Below, piece by piece: positions 17,604 to 26,866 of a stretch of DNA of 57,494 nt; positions within the stretch are counted from its first letter, which is position 1, and each line of letters begins with the position of its first letter. A program made the translations under genes and the position numbers. Below the pieces are notes generated by a model. The model was not told where the DNA came from, ran no database searches, and worked only from the letters and a program-made list of their open reading frames with translations. The stretch is from Pseudoalteromonas caenipelagi. GTDB taxonomy: Bacteria; Pseudomonadota; Gammaproteobacteria; Enterobacterales; Alteromonadaceae. The DNA lies in assembly GCF_013140855.1 (NCBI RefSeq), contig NZ_JABBPG010000015.1, positions 1 through 57,494 on the forward strand, given 5' to 3'.

Positions 17604-18380
17604 GTGCAGGTGCGTGTGATACGGCCATGTATAGGACTACTATTACTAATAGTAAGTAATTTAGCCATTGCAACGTCGAATAATTGTGAGCTCATTGTGC
17701 GCTTTGAAAATTATTCGGCCCAATCTTTACAACATGAGCAAATGCGTTGGCATGGTTTGGATGTGGATTTTGCGAAGGCTTTACTCGACGAAGCTGGGTG
17801 TAGTTACCGATTTGTCAGCTTACCTTGGGGTAGAGCATTAAAAATGCTCGAGCTGGGCGACATCGATTTAATGCTCAGTGTCTCAAAAACCGCACAAAGA
17901 ATGCGCTTTGCCTATTTTATCGGACCTCAGCGAGAGGAAAATATTGTCTTTGCAACTAATGTCACAAGGCCTTTTTTTGTGCAGTCTCTTGAAGCGCTTT
18001 TTTCATTACCTAAACCCGTCGCCATTCAACGAGGGGCTTATTATGGAGAAGCTTTTGAGGCGCGGATGAAAAAGGAAATCGATTCTGAAGACAAGTTTAT
18101 TTACGTACCTGACAATCAATTAAAATTAAATTTGCTACGCCATGGACGGATCTCTGGATTCTTGGAAGAAAAATATAATATTGTTTATCAAAGAGAGTAC
18201 AACCCTGACTTTATTGAAATCGAAATAGCGCCTTTTATCATCAATGTTGAGCCCGTTTATATTGCTTTAAGCAAAAAGAGTGTGAGTAGAGCGATAATTG
18301 ACAAGTTATCGAGCGCTTTTGAGCGCCTTAAAGATGCAGGAAAATTTGAGCAAATTTTAAAAAAGTATAAGTTAGACTGA
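17604..18380 (+). CDS. Periplasmic solute-binding protein, family 3 (SBP_bac_3-like)
   Basis: A 258-residue exported protein. A signal peptide occupies about residues 1-23 (hydrophobic core GLLLLIVSNLAIA). The mature part resembles amino-acid-binding proteins of ABC systems, with the LPWGRALKMLELGDIDLML block followed by a second lobe. No permease or ATPase gene is nearby, so it is either an orphan receptor or feeds a transporter elsewhere. Three in-frame GTG codons (17604, 17610, 17616) are possible starts, with no decisive ribosome site. It lies between uvrA and the MFS gene, 50 bases before the latter. Confidence 0.78.
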   Translation: MQVRVIRPCIGLLLLIVSNLAIATSNNCELIVRFENYSAQSLQHEQMRWHGLDVDFAKALLDEAGCSYRFVSLPWGRALKMLELGDIDLMLSVSKTAQRMRFAYFIGPQREENIVFATNVTRPFFVQSLEALFSLPKPVAIQRGAYYGEAFEARMKKEIDSEDKFIYVPDNQLKLNLLRHGRISGFLEEKYNIVYQREYNPDFIEIEIAPFIINVEPVYIALSKKSVSRAIIDKLSSAFERLKDAGKFEQILKKYKLD

Positions 18381-18430
18381 GTTTTTTGGTAGACTGTGGC
18401 GCGCTTAAGTAGGCTAAACAAACAGGTATT

Positions 18431-19798
18431 ATGTCTAATCAATCATTAAATCTTCTCGAAAAACGCGCAGCGTTGTCACTTGCCAGTGTCTTTGCATTTC
18501 GTATGCTAGGACTTTTTATGCTTATGCCTGTGTTGGCTATTTATGGCCAATCGCTCGAGCATGTTTCTCCCATGTGGATTGGATTGGCGATTGGTGCATA
18601 TGGCTTAACGCAAGCGCTATTACAAATTCCTATGGGATGGTTATCTGATAAGTTTGGGCGTAAGCCTATCATTATTGTTGGTCTGGTGATTTTTGCAGTT
18701 GGCTCCGTTATCGCTGCGCTCGCTGACTCTATTTATTGGGTTACCGTAGGTCGAGCTTTACAGGGAATGGGCGCGATTGCCAGTGCGCTACTAGCGCTTG
18801 CCGCTGATCTTAGTCGAGATGAACAGCGACCAAAGGTCATGGCTGTAATTGGCATGTGTATCGGCTTGAGCTTTGCTTTTGCGATGTTACTTGGGCCTAT
18901 GGTTGCAGCTGCATTCGGTATTTCAGGCGTCTTTTGGTTAACGGCAATCCTGGCATTATGCGGTATCGTTATTATTCTTTTTGTGGTGCCAAGTGCGGTT
19001 AACAAAGCGCCAAAAGGAGACACCATTGCCACGTTTAGAGATATTCGTAAACTAAGTCGCCATCCTCAACTACTACGCCTAGACATGGGCGTTATGTTAT
19101 TGCATTTATCACTGACTACTATGTTTGTGGTATTGCCGGGGCAACTCATTGCTGATGGCTTAACGGCAGATACGCACTGGAAGCTATATATTCCCGTGTT
19201 ATTACTCGCATTTGTATTAATGGCACCTTTGATGATCGTGGCAATTAAAAAGCAAAAAGAACGCGAAACCTTTTTGGCAGCAATCGCTTTACTTGTTGTA
19301 AGCACATTTGGCCTCATGTTATGGGCTAATTCAGTGCTGGGCATTGCTGTTTGTATGCTGTTGTACTTTATTGCGTTTAACTTCTTAGAAGCGACAATGC
19401 CTGCGTTGGTATCACGTATTGCGCCAGCATCACAAAAAGGCTCTGCGATGGGGATTTTTTCATCAGGGCAATTTTTTGGTGCGTTTTTAGGCGGAATTTT
19501 AGGAGGTTATATTGCTCAATACAGTGAAGCGAACGCAGTGTTTGCGGCAGTGGCCTGTGTTGGGGTAATATGGTTATTTATTGCATGGCGAATGCAGATC
19601 CCACCGAAAAGCAAGGTTATCAGCCTAATCACTGAGCTGTCTGACCCACAGCAAGCAGAAGCATTGGCCGATAAATTGGTTGCTTTACCCGGTGTGATCG
19701 AAGCGATAGTCGTTAGTGAAGAAAATCGCAGCTATCTGAAGATAGATGATAAACAGTTTGATTTAAACCAAGCTAAGCAAATACTTGGCTTGCATTAA
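18431..19798 (+). CDS. MFS transporter with C-terminal YAM domain (YajR-like)
   Basis: A 455-residue major facilitator. Twelve hydrophobic segments fill residues 1-390, with the MFS motif A (GWLSDKFGRKP) between helices two and three. The final 65 residues form a soluble ferredoxin-like YAM domain, as in E. coli YajR. YajR is a proton-driven exporter whose substrate is unsettled. The order uvrA / MFS / ssb is common in marine gammaproteobacteria, and the gene sits 20 bases upstream of ssb, suggesting cotranscription. Confidence 0.9.
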   Translation: MSNQSLNLLEKRAALSLASVFAFRMLGLFMLMPVLAIYGQSLEHVSPMWIGLAIGAYGLTQALLQIPMGWLSDKFGRKPIIIVGLVIFAVGSVIAALADSIYWVTVGRALQGMGAIASALLALAADLSRDEQRPKVMAVIGMCIGLSFAFAMLLGPMVAAAFGISGVFWLTAILALCGIVIILFVVPSAVNKAPKGDTIATFRDIRKLSRHPQLLRLDMGVMLLHLSLTTMFVVLPGQLIADGLTADTHWKLYIPVLLLAFVLMAPLMIVAIKKQKERETFLAAIALLVVSTFGLMLWANSVLGIAVCMLLYFIAFNFLEATMPALVSRIAPASQKGSAMGIFSSGQFFGAFLGGILGGYIAQYSEANAVFAAVACVGVIWLFIAWRMQIPPKSKVISLITELSDPQQAEALADKLVALPGVIEAIVVSEENRSYLKIDDKQFDLNQAKQILGLH

Positions 19799-19818
19799 TA
19801 GTGTGAGGAGAGGGTGCC

Positions 19819-20487
19819 ATGGCACGCGGTGTAAACAAAGTTATTTTGGTAGGTAATCTAGGACAAGATCCTGAAGTTCGTTATATGCCAAACGGTAATG
19901 GTGTTGCGAATATTAGTATTGCTACTACAGACAGCTGGAAAGACAAAAATACAGGCCAGTTGCAAGAACGCACCGAGTGGCACCGAGTGGTGCTATTTGG
20001 CAAGTTAGCTGAAGTTGCTGGTGAATACTTACGTAAAGGGTCACAGGTATATATTGAAGGCCGTTTACAAACGCGTAAGTGGACTGACCAAAGTGGTCAA
20101 GAGAAATATACAACAGAAATTGTTGTTGATATGGGTGGCCAAATGCAAATGTTAGGCGGCCGTAACGAGCAGCAAGGCAATGCACCGTATCAAGGTGGGC
20201 AACAGCAAAATAACCATGCTCAGCAGCAATACAACCAAGCTCCACAGCAGCAACAGTATGCCCCTCAGGCTCCTCAGTCACAGCAAGGCCACTCGCAGCA
20301 ACAAAGTGGCGGCTATGCGCCAACACAGCAAAACAGCGCAAGCCAAGGTGGTGGTTTTGCACCTCAGCAGCCACAACAAAGCGCACCTCAACAGCAAGGT
20401 GGTTTTGCACCTAAACCAGCTCAGTCTGGTGGTTCGTCTAACCCAATGGAACCGCCGATTGATTTTGATGATGATATTCCATTCTAA
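19819..20487 (+). CDS. ssb: Single-stranded DNA-binding protein
   Basis: A 222-residue SSB. The OB fold spans about residues 1-110 (GVNKVILVGNLGQDPEVR at the start), followed by a long disordered Gln/Gly/Pro-rich linker (about 115-210, many QQ runs) and the acidic tip DFDDDIPF that recruits repair and replication partners. It is longer than E. coli SSB (178 residues) because of the linker. The gene has a strong ribosome site (GGAGAGGG) and ends in a rho-independent terminator. It binds ssDNA as a tetramer in replication, recombination and repair. Confidence 0.98.
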   Translation: MARGVNKVILVGNLGQDPEVRYMPNGNGVANISIATTDSWKDKNTGQLQERTEWHRVVLFGKLAEVAGEYLRKGSQVYIEGRLQTRKWTDQSGQEKYTTEIVVDMGGQMQMLGGRNEQQGNAPYQGGQQQNNHAQQQYNQAPQQQQYAPQAPQSQQGHSQQQSGGYAPTQQNSASQGGGFAPQQPQQSAPQQQGGFAPKPAQSGGSSNPMEPPIDFDDDIPF

Positions 20488-20528
20488 ATGAAAACAGAAA
20501 AGCGCATTATATCAATAACTTAGATTTT

Positions 20529-20560
20529 AAAAAAGCCTGTCTTTACAGGCTTTTTTGTTT
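20529..20560 (+). terminator. Rho-independent terminator after ssb
   Basis: A stem of 12 base pairs (AAAAAAGCCTGT at 20529-20540 with ACAGGCTTTTTT at 20545-20556), 4-base loop CTTT, runs into a T-tract. It closes the MFS-ssb unit and, with T-runs on both sides, could work in both directions. Confidence 0.9.
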
Positions 20561-20731
20561 CGGACAAACCGATTTTCGATCATTCCTCAAAAGTATTACG
20601 TCAGTTTTGGCAGTTATGGTGTCATAGCTGTCTGTCAGCAATCACTATAAAGTAGCGCCTTAATCTTAACCTTAGCGAAGTCTCATTGGTATTTCATAAG
20701 GCACCTCTAGCACATTGAAAGGAACTAAGTA

Positions 20732-21715
20732 ATGTTGAAGCACACACTAATACGATGTGGGAGTTGTATTGCCATAATGCTTGTCTCAATAACATCACAA
20801 GCTGAAGAAGCATCAAAAGTTGCCACTTTGGAAAATGTCACCATTAATTATCACTTTATGGATGATGAGTCTGTTGAAAAAAAGCATGAAATTAACGATC
20901 TAACCAATCAAGCATTCTCTGCTTACACAAAGTTATTTGGCGGCTTGCCTAGAGATGAAAAGGGCAAAGAATATTCTGAAATTACAATTCATGTAAACAA
21001 AGGAAAATACCTAGGAGGAGAGGCTGATCCCAAATTAATTATGCTTTCCTGGCGTGAAGGTAAGACATTTGGATTTGCTACATGGCAGACAATATTACTA
21101 CATGAATTATTTCACTTATGGAGTGGTGAATCTATTCGCTACCAAGACGGACGAGAACATTGGTTTAATGAAGGATTTTCAGAGTTTTATGCCTATAAGA
21201 CCGCCGTTGAATTGGGCTTGATATCCTCGAATGAAATGTTGGCGGTGGCCTCTTCGGTTATTGGGTATTACTTAAGCGCTTCTAGGCTTGGTGAGCTTTC
21301 CATGAGAGACGCTGGGCGAACAAATAAAGCGAAGTTCGATAATTACTTTCTGGTATATAGCGGTGGCTGGACTATGGCGATGGCACTCGATCACGATATA
21401 AGAAAAAGAACGAATAATAACAAAAGTATAGATAATCTTATGCCATGGCTTTACAGCAATTTTCATAGAGATAAAAGACGCTATACTTTACAAGATATAA
21501 ATCAGGGTATTAGGCTAAATACAGAACTTGATTATTCTAAGTTTTTGGATTCTTATGTGGATGGTAATGCTGTACTTCCTATCTCCGAGTATTTACCGAT
21601 AAGCGATGCTCTATGGGCGCTTACATTGCACAAGAAAAATAAAAGAGAGTTCACTGAGTTATACGAAACATTAGGTATTAAGGATTCTAATCAGATTAAA
21701 GTAATGGTGAGATAA
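20732..21715 (+). CDS. Exported gluzincin metallopeptidase-like protein
   Basis: A 327-residue protein with a signal peptide (about 1-24, ending near SQA). It contains a complete gluzincin zinc motif: HELFH, then exactly 18 residues, then Glu in WFNEGFSEF, the spacing of M1 and M61 peptidases. A Tyr-Ser-Gly-Gly stretch about 55 residues later may supply the catalytic Tyr. The large propeller and C-terminal domains of those families are absent, so it is a minimal catalytic domain with short flanks. AAAGGAAC is the ribosome site. Codon use looks more AT-rich than in neighbours. Substrate unknown. Confidence 0.75.
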   Translation: MLKHTLIRCGSCIAIMLVSITSQAEEASKVATLENVTINYHFMDDESVEKKHEINDLTNQAFSAYTKLFGGLPRDEKGKEYSEITIHVNKGKYLGGEADPKLIMLSWREGKTFGFATWQTILLHELFHLWSGESIRYQDGREHWFNEGFSEFYAYKTAVELGLISSNEMLAVASSVIGYYLSASRLGELSMRDAGRTNKAKFDNYFLVYSGGWTMAMALDHDIRKRTNNNKSIDNLMPWLYSNFHRDKRRYTLQDINQGIRLNTELDYSKFLDSYVDGNAVLPISEYLPISDALWALTLHKKNKREFTELYETLGIKDSNQIKVMVR

Positions 21716-22079
21716 ATGGCAGTGTCTTTCATTCAGGTAAGTAACTTTTTAGATCTCTTGATTCTTAAATTTAATCTCTGCTTACCTTTTATAGGTGCGG
21801 TGGAGTTGTAAGCGCAGTCATCTGCAGTTCGAAAGATTGATATACCTTTAACTAAAACACGATTTTCAGTTGACTCTAGAACTCGATATTTTATTGTTTT
21901 TTAATTAATAATTTAATTATTCGCAGCTAAGATTATAACGTTTTCTAACCTATTCATTGGGTTAGTTTAAGCAAGCAGAAAAATACGTACTGTGCACCCT
22001 GTCACCTTGAGTTTTATCTACTACTGTACAACACTTAAGCTATGAGAGCGGAACTAGGTAGTATAAGGTGTAATGGAAC
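21716..22079. other. 364-base intergenic region with a start-less open frame
   Basis: This gap between the metallopeptidase and the CsrD-like gene is AT-rich. On the minus strand 21733-21900 is open for 55 codons, with a protein-like basic product ending in KKLLT and a stop immediately upstream, but it contains no ATG, GTG or TTG. It may be a gene remnant. A TATAAT lies on the minus strand near 21930-21940, without a good -35. A 31-codon plus-strand frame at 21716 has no ribosome site. No RNA gene was recognised. Confidence 0.4.
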
Positions 22080-23696
22080 GTGCAGTCTAATTTTAAATCA
22101 CTCAACTGGCGTATGTTTGCAGTGGGCTCAGTGGTTGTGTTTGCTTTAAATATACTGTTACTGCATTTGTTGCATTTGCAGATCCATCAGCGTGCTGAAG
22201 CCGTTGTGGAAAGAGTAGCAAAGTTGCCAGAAGAGCTCAGAACCCAAAGCAATATTACTGCGATAGCCCAGCAGTTTAAATTTGAGTATATAGCAGATGA
22301 TAAGCCAGTGCCTGATGAGGCAACTCGCTTTTCTGTCGCAGGTATCTCTTTGAATTTAGTTCATCAAAAGCCTTATCAAAAGCACGCATATATCATCCTA
22401 TTTTTTAACATCTTGTTTGTTGGTTTATTGGTTTTTGTTTACCGCTGGTGGCAAGTTTACCAAGTTAGACCAAAGCGCTTTCTGTCAGATGAAAAATTAG
22501 ATATTCAACACAGTTCAGCGATGAGTGCGGTCGATCCAAAAGTTGCAGATAGCAGTTTGTTCAAGGTGTTTTTATTGATCCGCTGGACAGCCAAAATTGA
22601 GGGAAGTTTAGATGAAAAAAGCCACTTCTCTGTAGCGCTTCATAAGCACTTACCAAGCTCTATGAATTACTCAGTAAAATACCTAAATTCAGGTGCTTTG
22701 GCGGTAACCTTTGAAAAGGTGGCGTGGGGAGATGTGATTGAATTGGGGAAAAAGCTCCATGAAATTATGTTTCGCGCGATTCGCGTGCTTCGAGGCGATC
22801 TTTCCCGTAAGCAAATCAAAGTGGGAGGCTGTTTTTATCAGCATGAGGCGGAACAAGCGAATGTATATCAATTAGCCCGAGCTGCGCTAGAAATAGCAAA
22901 CAATAATGTATGGCAACATGTGCATATGATGCCATTAGACAAAACTCATGCAAACGCGATGCAAAGCAATGAAGATGACTTTATTCGTTGTATTGAAAAC
23001 AGACAGTTTGTGTTGTTTTTCCAACCGTTGTTTGGATTTGAGCAACAAGACATTATTCAAAATGAAGTGCTATTAAGGGTAAGGCACGCTCAGTTGGGAT
23101 TGATCGCCGCTAAACAGTTTATCCCTCAGTTACATAGCAAACACAATTTGGAGGTGCTTGATAAAACGATTGTTATGCAGGCTATTACGATATTAACCAA
23201 GGAGCCGCATAAGGCCAATGTTAGTATTAATCTTCATATTGAAAATTGGCTCGATATTGACTTTATACATTGGTTGGTTGCAGCGATACGCGATGCAAGC
23301 CAAGTTAAGAAGTTAACATTCGAAGTAAGTGCTGATGATTACTATAAATATCACCAGCAAATTAATGTGCAACAGCTGTTTTTTACTGGTGTCAATGCTG
23401 CGCTTACCATTGATCACGTCGAGTCACCGCTGATGGTAAATACGATTCGAGAGAATCAGCTTATTTCAGCAGTAAAATTAGGTTTTGGGCTTGTTCATAA
23501 AGTTCAGCAAAGCGCGCAACAACAAAAGACTATAAAACAAATTGTGTACCAAGCCAAACGTCTAAACGTAGCAGTTTATGCGGTAGGTGTTGAAACACAA
23601 GCCGAGCTGGATTGTTTGAAGTCACTTGGGGTGCATGGTGCGCAAGGCTATTATTTTGCAGAGTTATTACAGCAGCTTGAGCTAGTACGTTATTAG
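22080..23696 (+). CDS. csrD: CsrD-like protein with degenerate GGDEF and EAL domains
   Basis: A 538-residue membrane protein resembling CsrD/MshH: two N-terminal helices (about 12-29 and 103-121) around a short periplasmic loop, a degenerate GGDEF-like region (about 165-300), and an EAL-like domain (about 310-538). EAL catalytic positions have decayed: NEVLLR replaces the EAL motif, FEVSADD lacks the second Glu of the usual E-x-T-E, and no DDFGxG exists. Known CsrD proteins do not turn over c-di-GMP; they direct RNase E cleavage of CsrB/C sRNAs. The nearby mreB also fits, as csrD lies beside mre genes in E. coli. Start is GTG at 22080. It is about 100 residues shorter than E. coli CsrD. Confidence 0.7.
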   Translation: MQSNFKSLNWRMFAVGSVVVFALNILLLHLLHLQIHQRAEAVVERVAKLPEELRTQSNITAIAQQFKFEYIADDKPVPDEATRFSVAGISLNLVHQKPYQKHAYIILFFNILFVGLLVFVYRWWQVYQVRPKRFLSDEKLDIQHSSAMSAVDPKVADSSLFKVFLLIRWTAKIEGSLDEKSHFSVALHKHLPSSMNYSVKYLNSGALAVTFEKVAWGDVIELGKKLHEIMFRAIRVLRGDLSRKQIKVGGCFYQHEAEQANVYQLARAALEIANNNVWQHVHMMPLDKTHANAMQSNEDDFIRCIENRQFVLFFQPLFGFEQQDIIQNEVLLRVRHAQLGLIAAKQFIPQLHSKHNLEVLDKTIVMQAITILTKEPHKANVSINLHIENWLDIDFIHWLVAAIRDASQVKKLTFEVSADDYYKYHQQINVQQLFFTGVNAALTIDHVESPLMVNTIRENQLISAVKLGFGLVHKVQQSAQQQKTIKQIVYQAKRLNVAVYAVGVETQAELDCLKSLGVHGAQGYYFAELLQQLELVRY

Positions 23697-24596
23697 ACCC
23701 CGATAGCGCAACCCATCTAGCCCTTGTAAACCGCCAGTGTGGATAGCTGTAATATGGCTGCCTGGTTTAAAAAAATCTTGTTCAAGTAGTTGCCATAAAG
23801 CGTAAAACAGCTTTCCGGTATAAATCGGCTCTAATGGTAAAAGACATTCTTTTCGCATCTGTTGACAAAACTGCCACAAAGCGGGTGAAAATTTGCCGTA
23901 TCCGCCATCATGAAAGTCACACATTAGTTGCCAGTTGGATGTGTTGGTTGCTTTGGGAGCGAGCTGCATGATGTCGTTGACCAAATACTCTGCTTGCTTT
24001 AATACTGCAATGCCTATGACTTTAGTTGTAACTGGGCTGGCGTTTATTAAGCCTGCGAGTGTACCGCCACTTCCTGTAGCGCACATCACGTAGTCACTTG
24101 TTGGTAAACTTTGAGCAAGTTCTTCAAGGCCAAGCATCGCATGTTGATTACTGCCACCTTCTGGAATGAGGTGGCACTGCGGGAATTGAGTTAGGAGCTC
24201 GTGTAAATAGTCAGGCTGGTTTCTTAAACGGTAAGTTGCCCTATCAACAGCGTGTAAATTTAAGCCGCAAGCGCGTGCCATGCGAATAGTTGGATTTAGC
24301 TCATCTAAATGAGGTCCTCGTATTATCACGTGACCCTGAAGGTTAAACAGTTTGCAGGCCATACTTACAGCATATAGATGGTTGGAAAATGGGCCTGAAA
24401 AGGTCAAAAATGCGGCTTTTTTTTGTTGCTGCATGGCAATCAGATTATACTTTAATTTGCGCCATTTATTACCGGCAATATGAGGGTGCAACAAATCGTC
24501 TCGTTTAACCGTGAGGGTAATGTTTTTTTGAGTTAGTAACGGGTGCTTTATTACCTGTAACGGGGACTCTGGAAAGTTAAACTGTCTAAAACTCAT
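23682..24596 (-). CDS. PLP-dependent enzyme, ACC deaminase/D-cysteine desulfhydrase family
   Basis: A 304-residue cytoplasmic PLP enzyme of fold type II. Lys in AGNKWRKLKYN near residue 45 should carry the cofactor; FSGPFSNH and the glycine-rich CATGSGGTLAG loop match the family's substrate and phosphate sites. Members deaminate 1-aminocyclopropane-1-carboxylate or desulfhydrate D-cysteine, and family alone does not separate these. The frame runs to 24713, but the ATG at 24596 gives the family N-terminus (MSFRQFNFPESPLQ). The 3' end overlaps csrD by 15 bases. Confidence 0.82.
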   Translation of the reverse strand: MSFRQFNFPESPLQVIKHPLLTQKNITLTVKRDDLLHPHIAGNKWRKLKYNLIAMQQQKKAAFLTFSGPFSNHLYAVSMACKLFNLQGHVIIRGPHLDELNPTIRMARACGLNLHAVDRATYRLRNQPDYLHELLTQFPQCHLIPEGGSNQHAMLGLEELAQSLPTSDYVMCATGSGGTLAGLINASPVTTKVIGIAVLKQAEYLVNDIMQLAPKATNTSNWQLMCDFHDGGYGKFSPALWQFCQQMRKECLLPLEPIYTGKLFYALWQLLEQDFFKPGSHITAIHTGGLQGLDGLRYRGLITY

Positions 24597-24810
24597 ACTA
24601 ATGTCTGGTTTGCATCGAGATATTCGAATAATTCTAACAGCTATCTTGTAAAATATGTCCAGATTACTGGCAAGGTTGCGGTTAATAGTTGTAAACTCAG
24701 ATATTAATGGCACAAAGCTTGTGTTTTGCTTTGTAAGTACATAGCATTAAGAACTAACTATAAAAAATAACAAAGACCAAATAATTGCCGCGTTTTTGGG
24801 AATGGAATAT

Positions 24811-26850
24811 ATGCGAATAGCTCCTTTATCTTTTTTTGTCTCTGCCACATTGATGGCTGCCTGTGCGACATTCAACACAATGGCGCAAGATACAGCAACG
24901 GTGAATGCCATTGAATCAGAACTTTCGGTCAAACAAGCTGAATTAGATAACTACACGCAGATATTAGACAAGCACTTAGGCGAAGAAACTCGGCTTCAGG
25001 CGCAGTTAGATCTATTAAGAACTCGTTCTTCCGATTTGGATAAAGAAAAGAATCAGGCGCTAGATGCGATGAATGACCTTTATCGCCGCTTAATTGATGA
25101 TCCCTCCGTAGATATTTCAGAAGCCCAAACCCGCTATAAAGAAGCTGTTGCAGAACATAAGAAGAATAAAGATGATATTACGATGCAGCTAGCGGCTATA
25201 GCTTCGCACCGTAAAGACATCGAACAAATTAGAGTGACTAAGCATACTTTAATTAACACTCTTGAAAATTTAAAAGATCAATTAAGTACCGCTCGTGTTG
25301 AGCGTTTGCGCAATGAATTTACACGAGAAGGCACCTTAGAGGTGGACCACACGATTAACTGTAAGCGTACAGAAACACTCGCGGCTTGTGAACAACGCGG
25401 GCAGCAAATGGCATTGCAAAAAGCTACTAAACGCTTCGTTGATCAGTTGTTTGCAAACCTAACAGAGCAGCGTCTTGTTGAACCTAAACGTAATCTCGCA
25501 GGGGCACAAGTACAAGTACTTAACAGTCATGTTGTGAGCAGTGCATTTAGTGGACAAGGTAACTACAGTGTGAACTTAAGTGTGAGCATGCGTGGTGATG
25601 TAAATAATAGCCGCCTCTGTAGCTTGATTAGTGTTGATAATCGCTTTTGTGCTGAGTATGGTACGCCAATGGCTGGTACCGTTGGTACTTATCAAGCCAA
25701 TTACCCAACGGTATATAATGACAGTCAATTAAATTTCTCTGAGCAAACGACCACTATTCCCAGTCATGTTCAGGTGTCGACGCTCAATGCTGAACCAATC
25801 ATTGAGGTGACAAAGCCAAACATTCAGGTAGCACCCGAAAAAAAACCACCAGTCATGGTTCCCGTTACTTTACGCTCTAACGTGTATGATGACGAAGTTT
25901 TTATCAATGGGGTGAGTTATGGTTCGACTAAGCTGTCAGTTAAAATTCCAGCCGGCACCTACGATATTGAAATACGCAAGTTAGGTTATAAACCTTATAA
26001 AAAGCGTGTGACAATACGAAAAGCACAAACAATTAATGCAAAGCTTGTAAAAAAGCCTGAGTCGATTGCTGTACCGACACCAAAAAGTGAGCAAGACGGC
26101 ACGACAGTCTCCGCTACTGTAATTTCACAAACACCAAAGAATGAAGTGGTGATAGTGCCCGCTGGGTCGTTCAAAATGGGTGACTTAGTCGGAACCGGGT
26201 TAGCGAATGAGCGGCCCGTAGTGGAAAAAGTGCTTAGCAACTCTTATGGTATGCAAAGCACTGAAGTGACGGTGGGTGAGTTCAGAACATTCATAGAAAG
26301 TACAGGGTATCAAACTGCTGCAGAAAAAGGCCGTGGTTGCGCCTATTACAAAGATGGTGAGCCTGTTTGGGAGCTAGACTATAACTGGCAGTCACCTGGC
26401 TATGAGCAAGCTGAGAACTTTCCTGTGGTATGTGTCTCTTACGAAGATGCTAAGGCTTATGCTAATTGGTTATCAGCTGAACAAGGTGAGCAATTTCGTT
26501 TACCAAATGAAGTTGAGTGGGAATATGCTGCAAGAGCTGGCACAACTTCAGAATACCCTTGGGGAAATGAAATAGGGAAAAGCCTTGCTAACTGCGGTTG
26601 GTGTGGCAGTGAATGGTCTAATAAAAGCGCAGCACCTGTGGGTGAATTTCCACCGAACTATTATGGACTGTACGACACTGTAGGAAATGTATGGGAGTGG
26701 ACTCAAAAAAGAGCTTCTCAAAGTGGTGTTACGGTGCGTGGTGGTGCTTGGAACTTTGCACCCAGCTTAGCTCGTGTTTCTACTCGACTGGAGTTAGCAA
26801 CAGACTTTCGAGCAAATTACATTGGTTTTCGCTTAGTGCGAGAGCGATAG
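24811..26850 (+). CDS. Exported PEGA + SUMF1/FGE-fold protein beside mreB
   Basis: A 679-residue exported protein. A signal peptide (about 1-26) is followed by a long coiled-coil stretch (about 30-175), a region with a few cysteines, a PEGA domain (about 350-415: VFINGVSYGSTK, PAGTYDIEIRKLGYKPY) and a C-terminal SUMF1/EgtB/PvdO-type domain (about 445-679: VPAGSFKMG, TEVTVGEF, GLYDTVGNVWEWT, GGAWNF, GFRLVRE). The formylglycine-generating enzyme's GFRC cysteine is Leu here, so sulfatase activation is unlikely; a structural or binding role fits better. The ATG at 24811 has GGGA 9 bases upstream. It lies 69 bases before mreB, suggesting a link to cell-wall synthesis, which is inference. Confidence 0.85.
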   Translation: MRIAPLSFFVSATLMAACATFNTMAQDTATVNAIESELSVKQAELDNYTQILDKHLGEETRLQAQLDLLRTRSSDLDKEKNQALDAMNDLYRRLIDDPSVDISEAQTRYKEAVAEHKKNKDDITMQLAAIASHRKDIEQIRVTKHTLINTLENLKDQLSTARVERLRNEFTREGTLEVDHTINCKRTETLAACEQRGQQMALQKATKRFVDQLFANLTEQRLVEPKRNLAGAQVQVLNSHVVSSAFSGQGNYSVNLSVSMRGDVNNSRLCSLISVDNRFCAEYGTPMAGTVGTYQANYPTVYNDSQLNFSEQTTTIPSHVQVSTLNAEPIIEVTKPNIQVAPEKKPPVMVPVTLRSNVYDDEVFINGVSYGSTKLSVKIPAGTYDIEIRKLGYKPYKKRVTIRKAQTINAKLVKKPESIAVPTPKSEQDGTTVSATVISQTPKNEVVIVPAGSFKMGDLVGTGLANERPVVEKVLSNSYGMQSTEVTVGEFRTFIESTGYQTAAEKGRGCAYYKDGEPVWELDYNWQSPGYEQAENFPVVCVSYEDAKAYANWLSAEQGEQFRLPNEVEWEYAARAGTTSEYPWGNEIGKSLANCGWCGSEWSNKSAAPVGEFPPNYYGLYDTVGNVWEWTQKRASQSGVTVRGGAWNFAPSLARVSTRLELATDFRANYIGFRLVRER

Positions 26851-26866
26851 AACAGTATAACGATGG

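Noticed and set aside
17594..17609. CTG-N10-CAG resembling a LexA operator between uvrA and the solute-binding protein gene
   Set aside because: Only the outer CTG and CAG match; the fourth base is A instead of T, the symmetric position is G instead of A, and the centre is not AT-alternating. It also overlaps the putative GTG start of the solute-binding protein.
21716..21811. 31-codon plus-strand frame right after the metallopeptidase stop
   Set aside because: No ribosome site and a composition consistent with chance.
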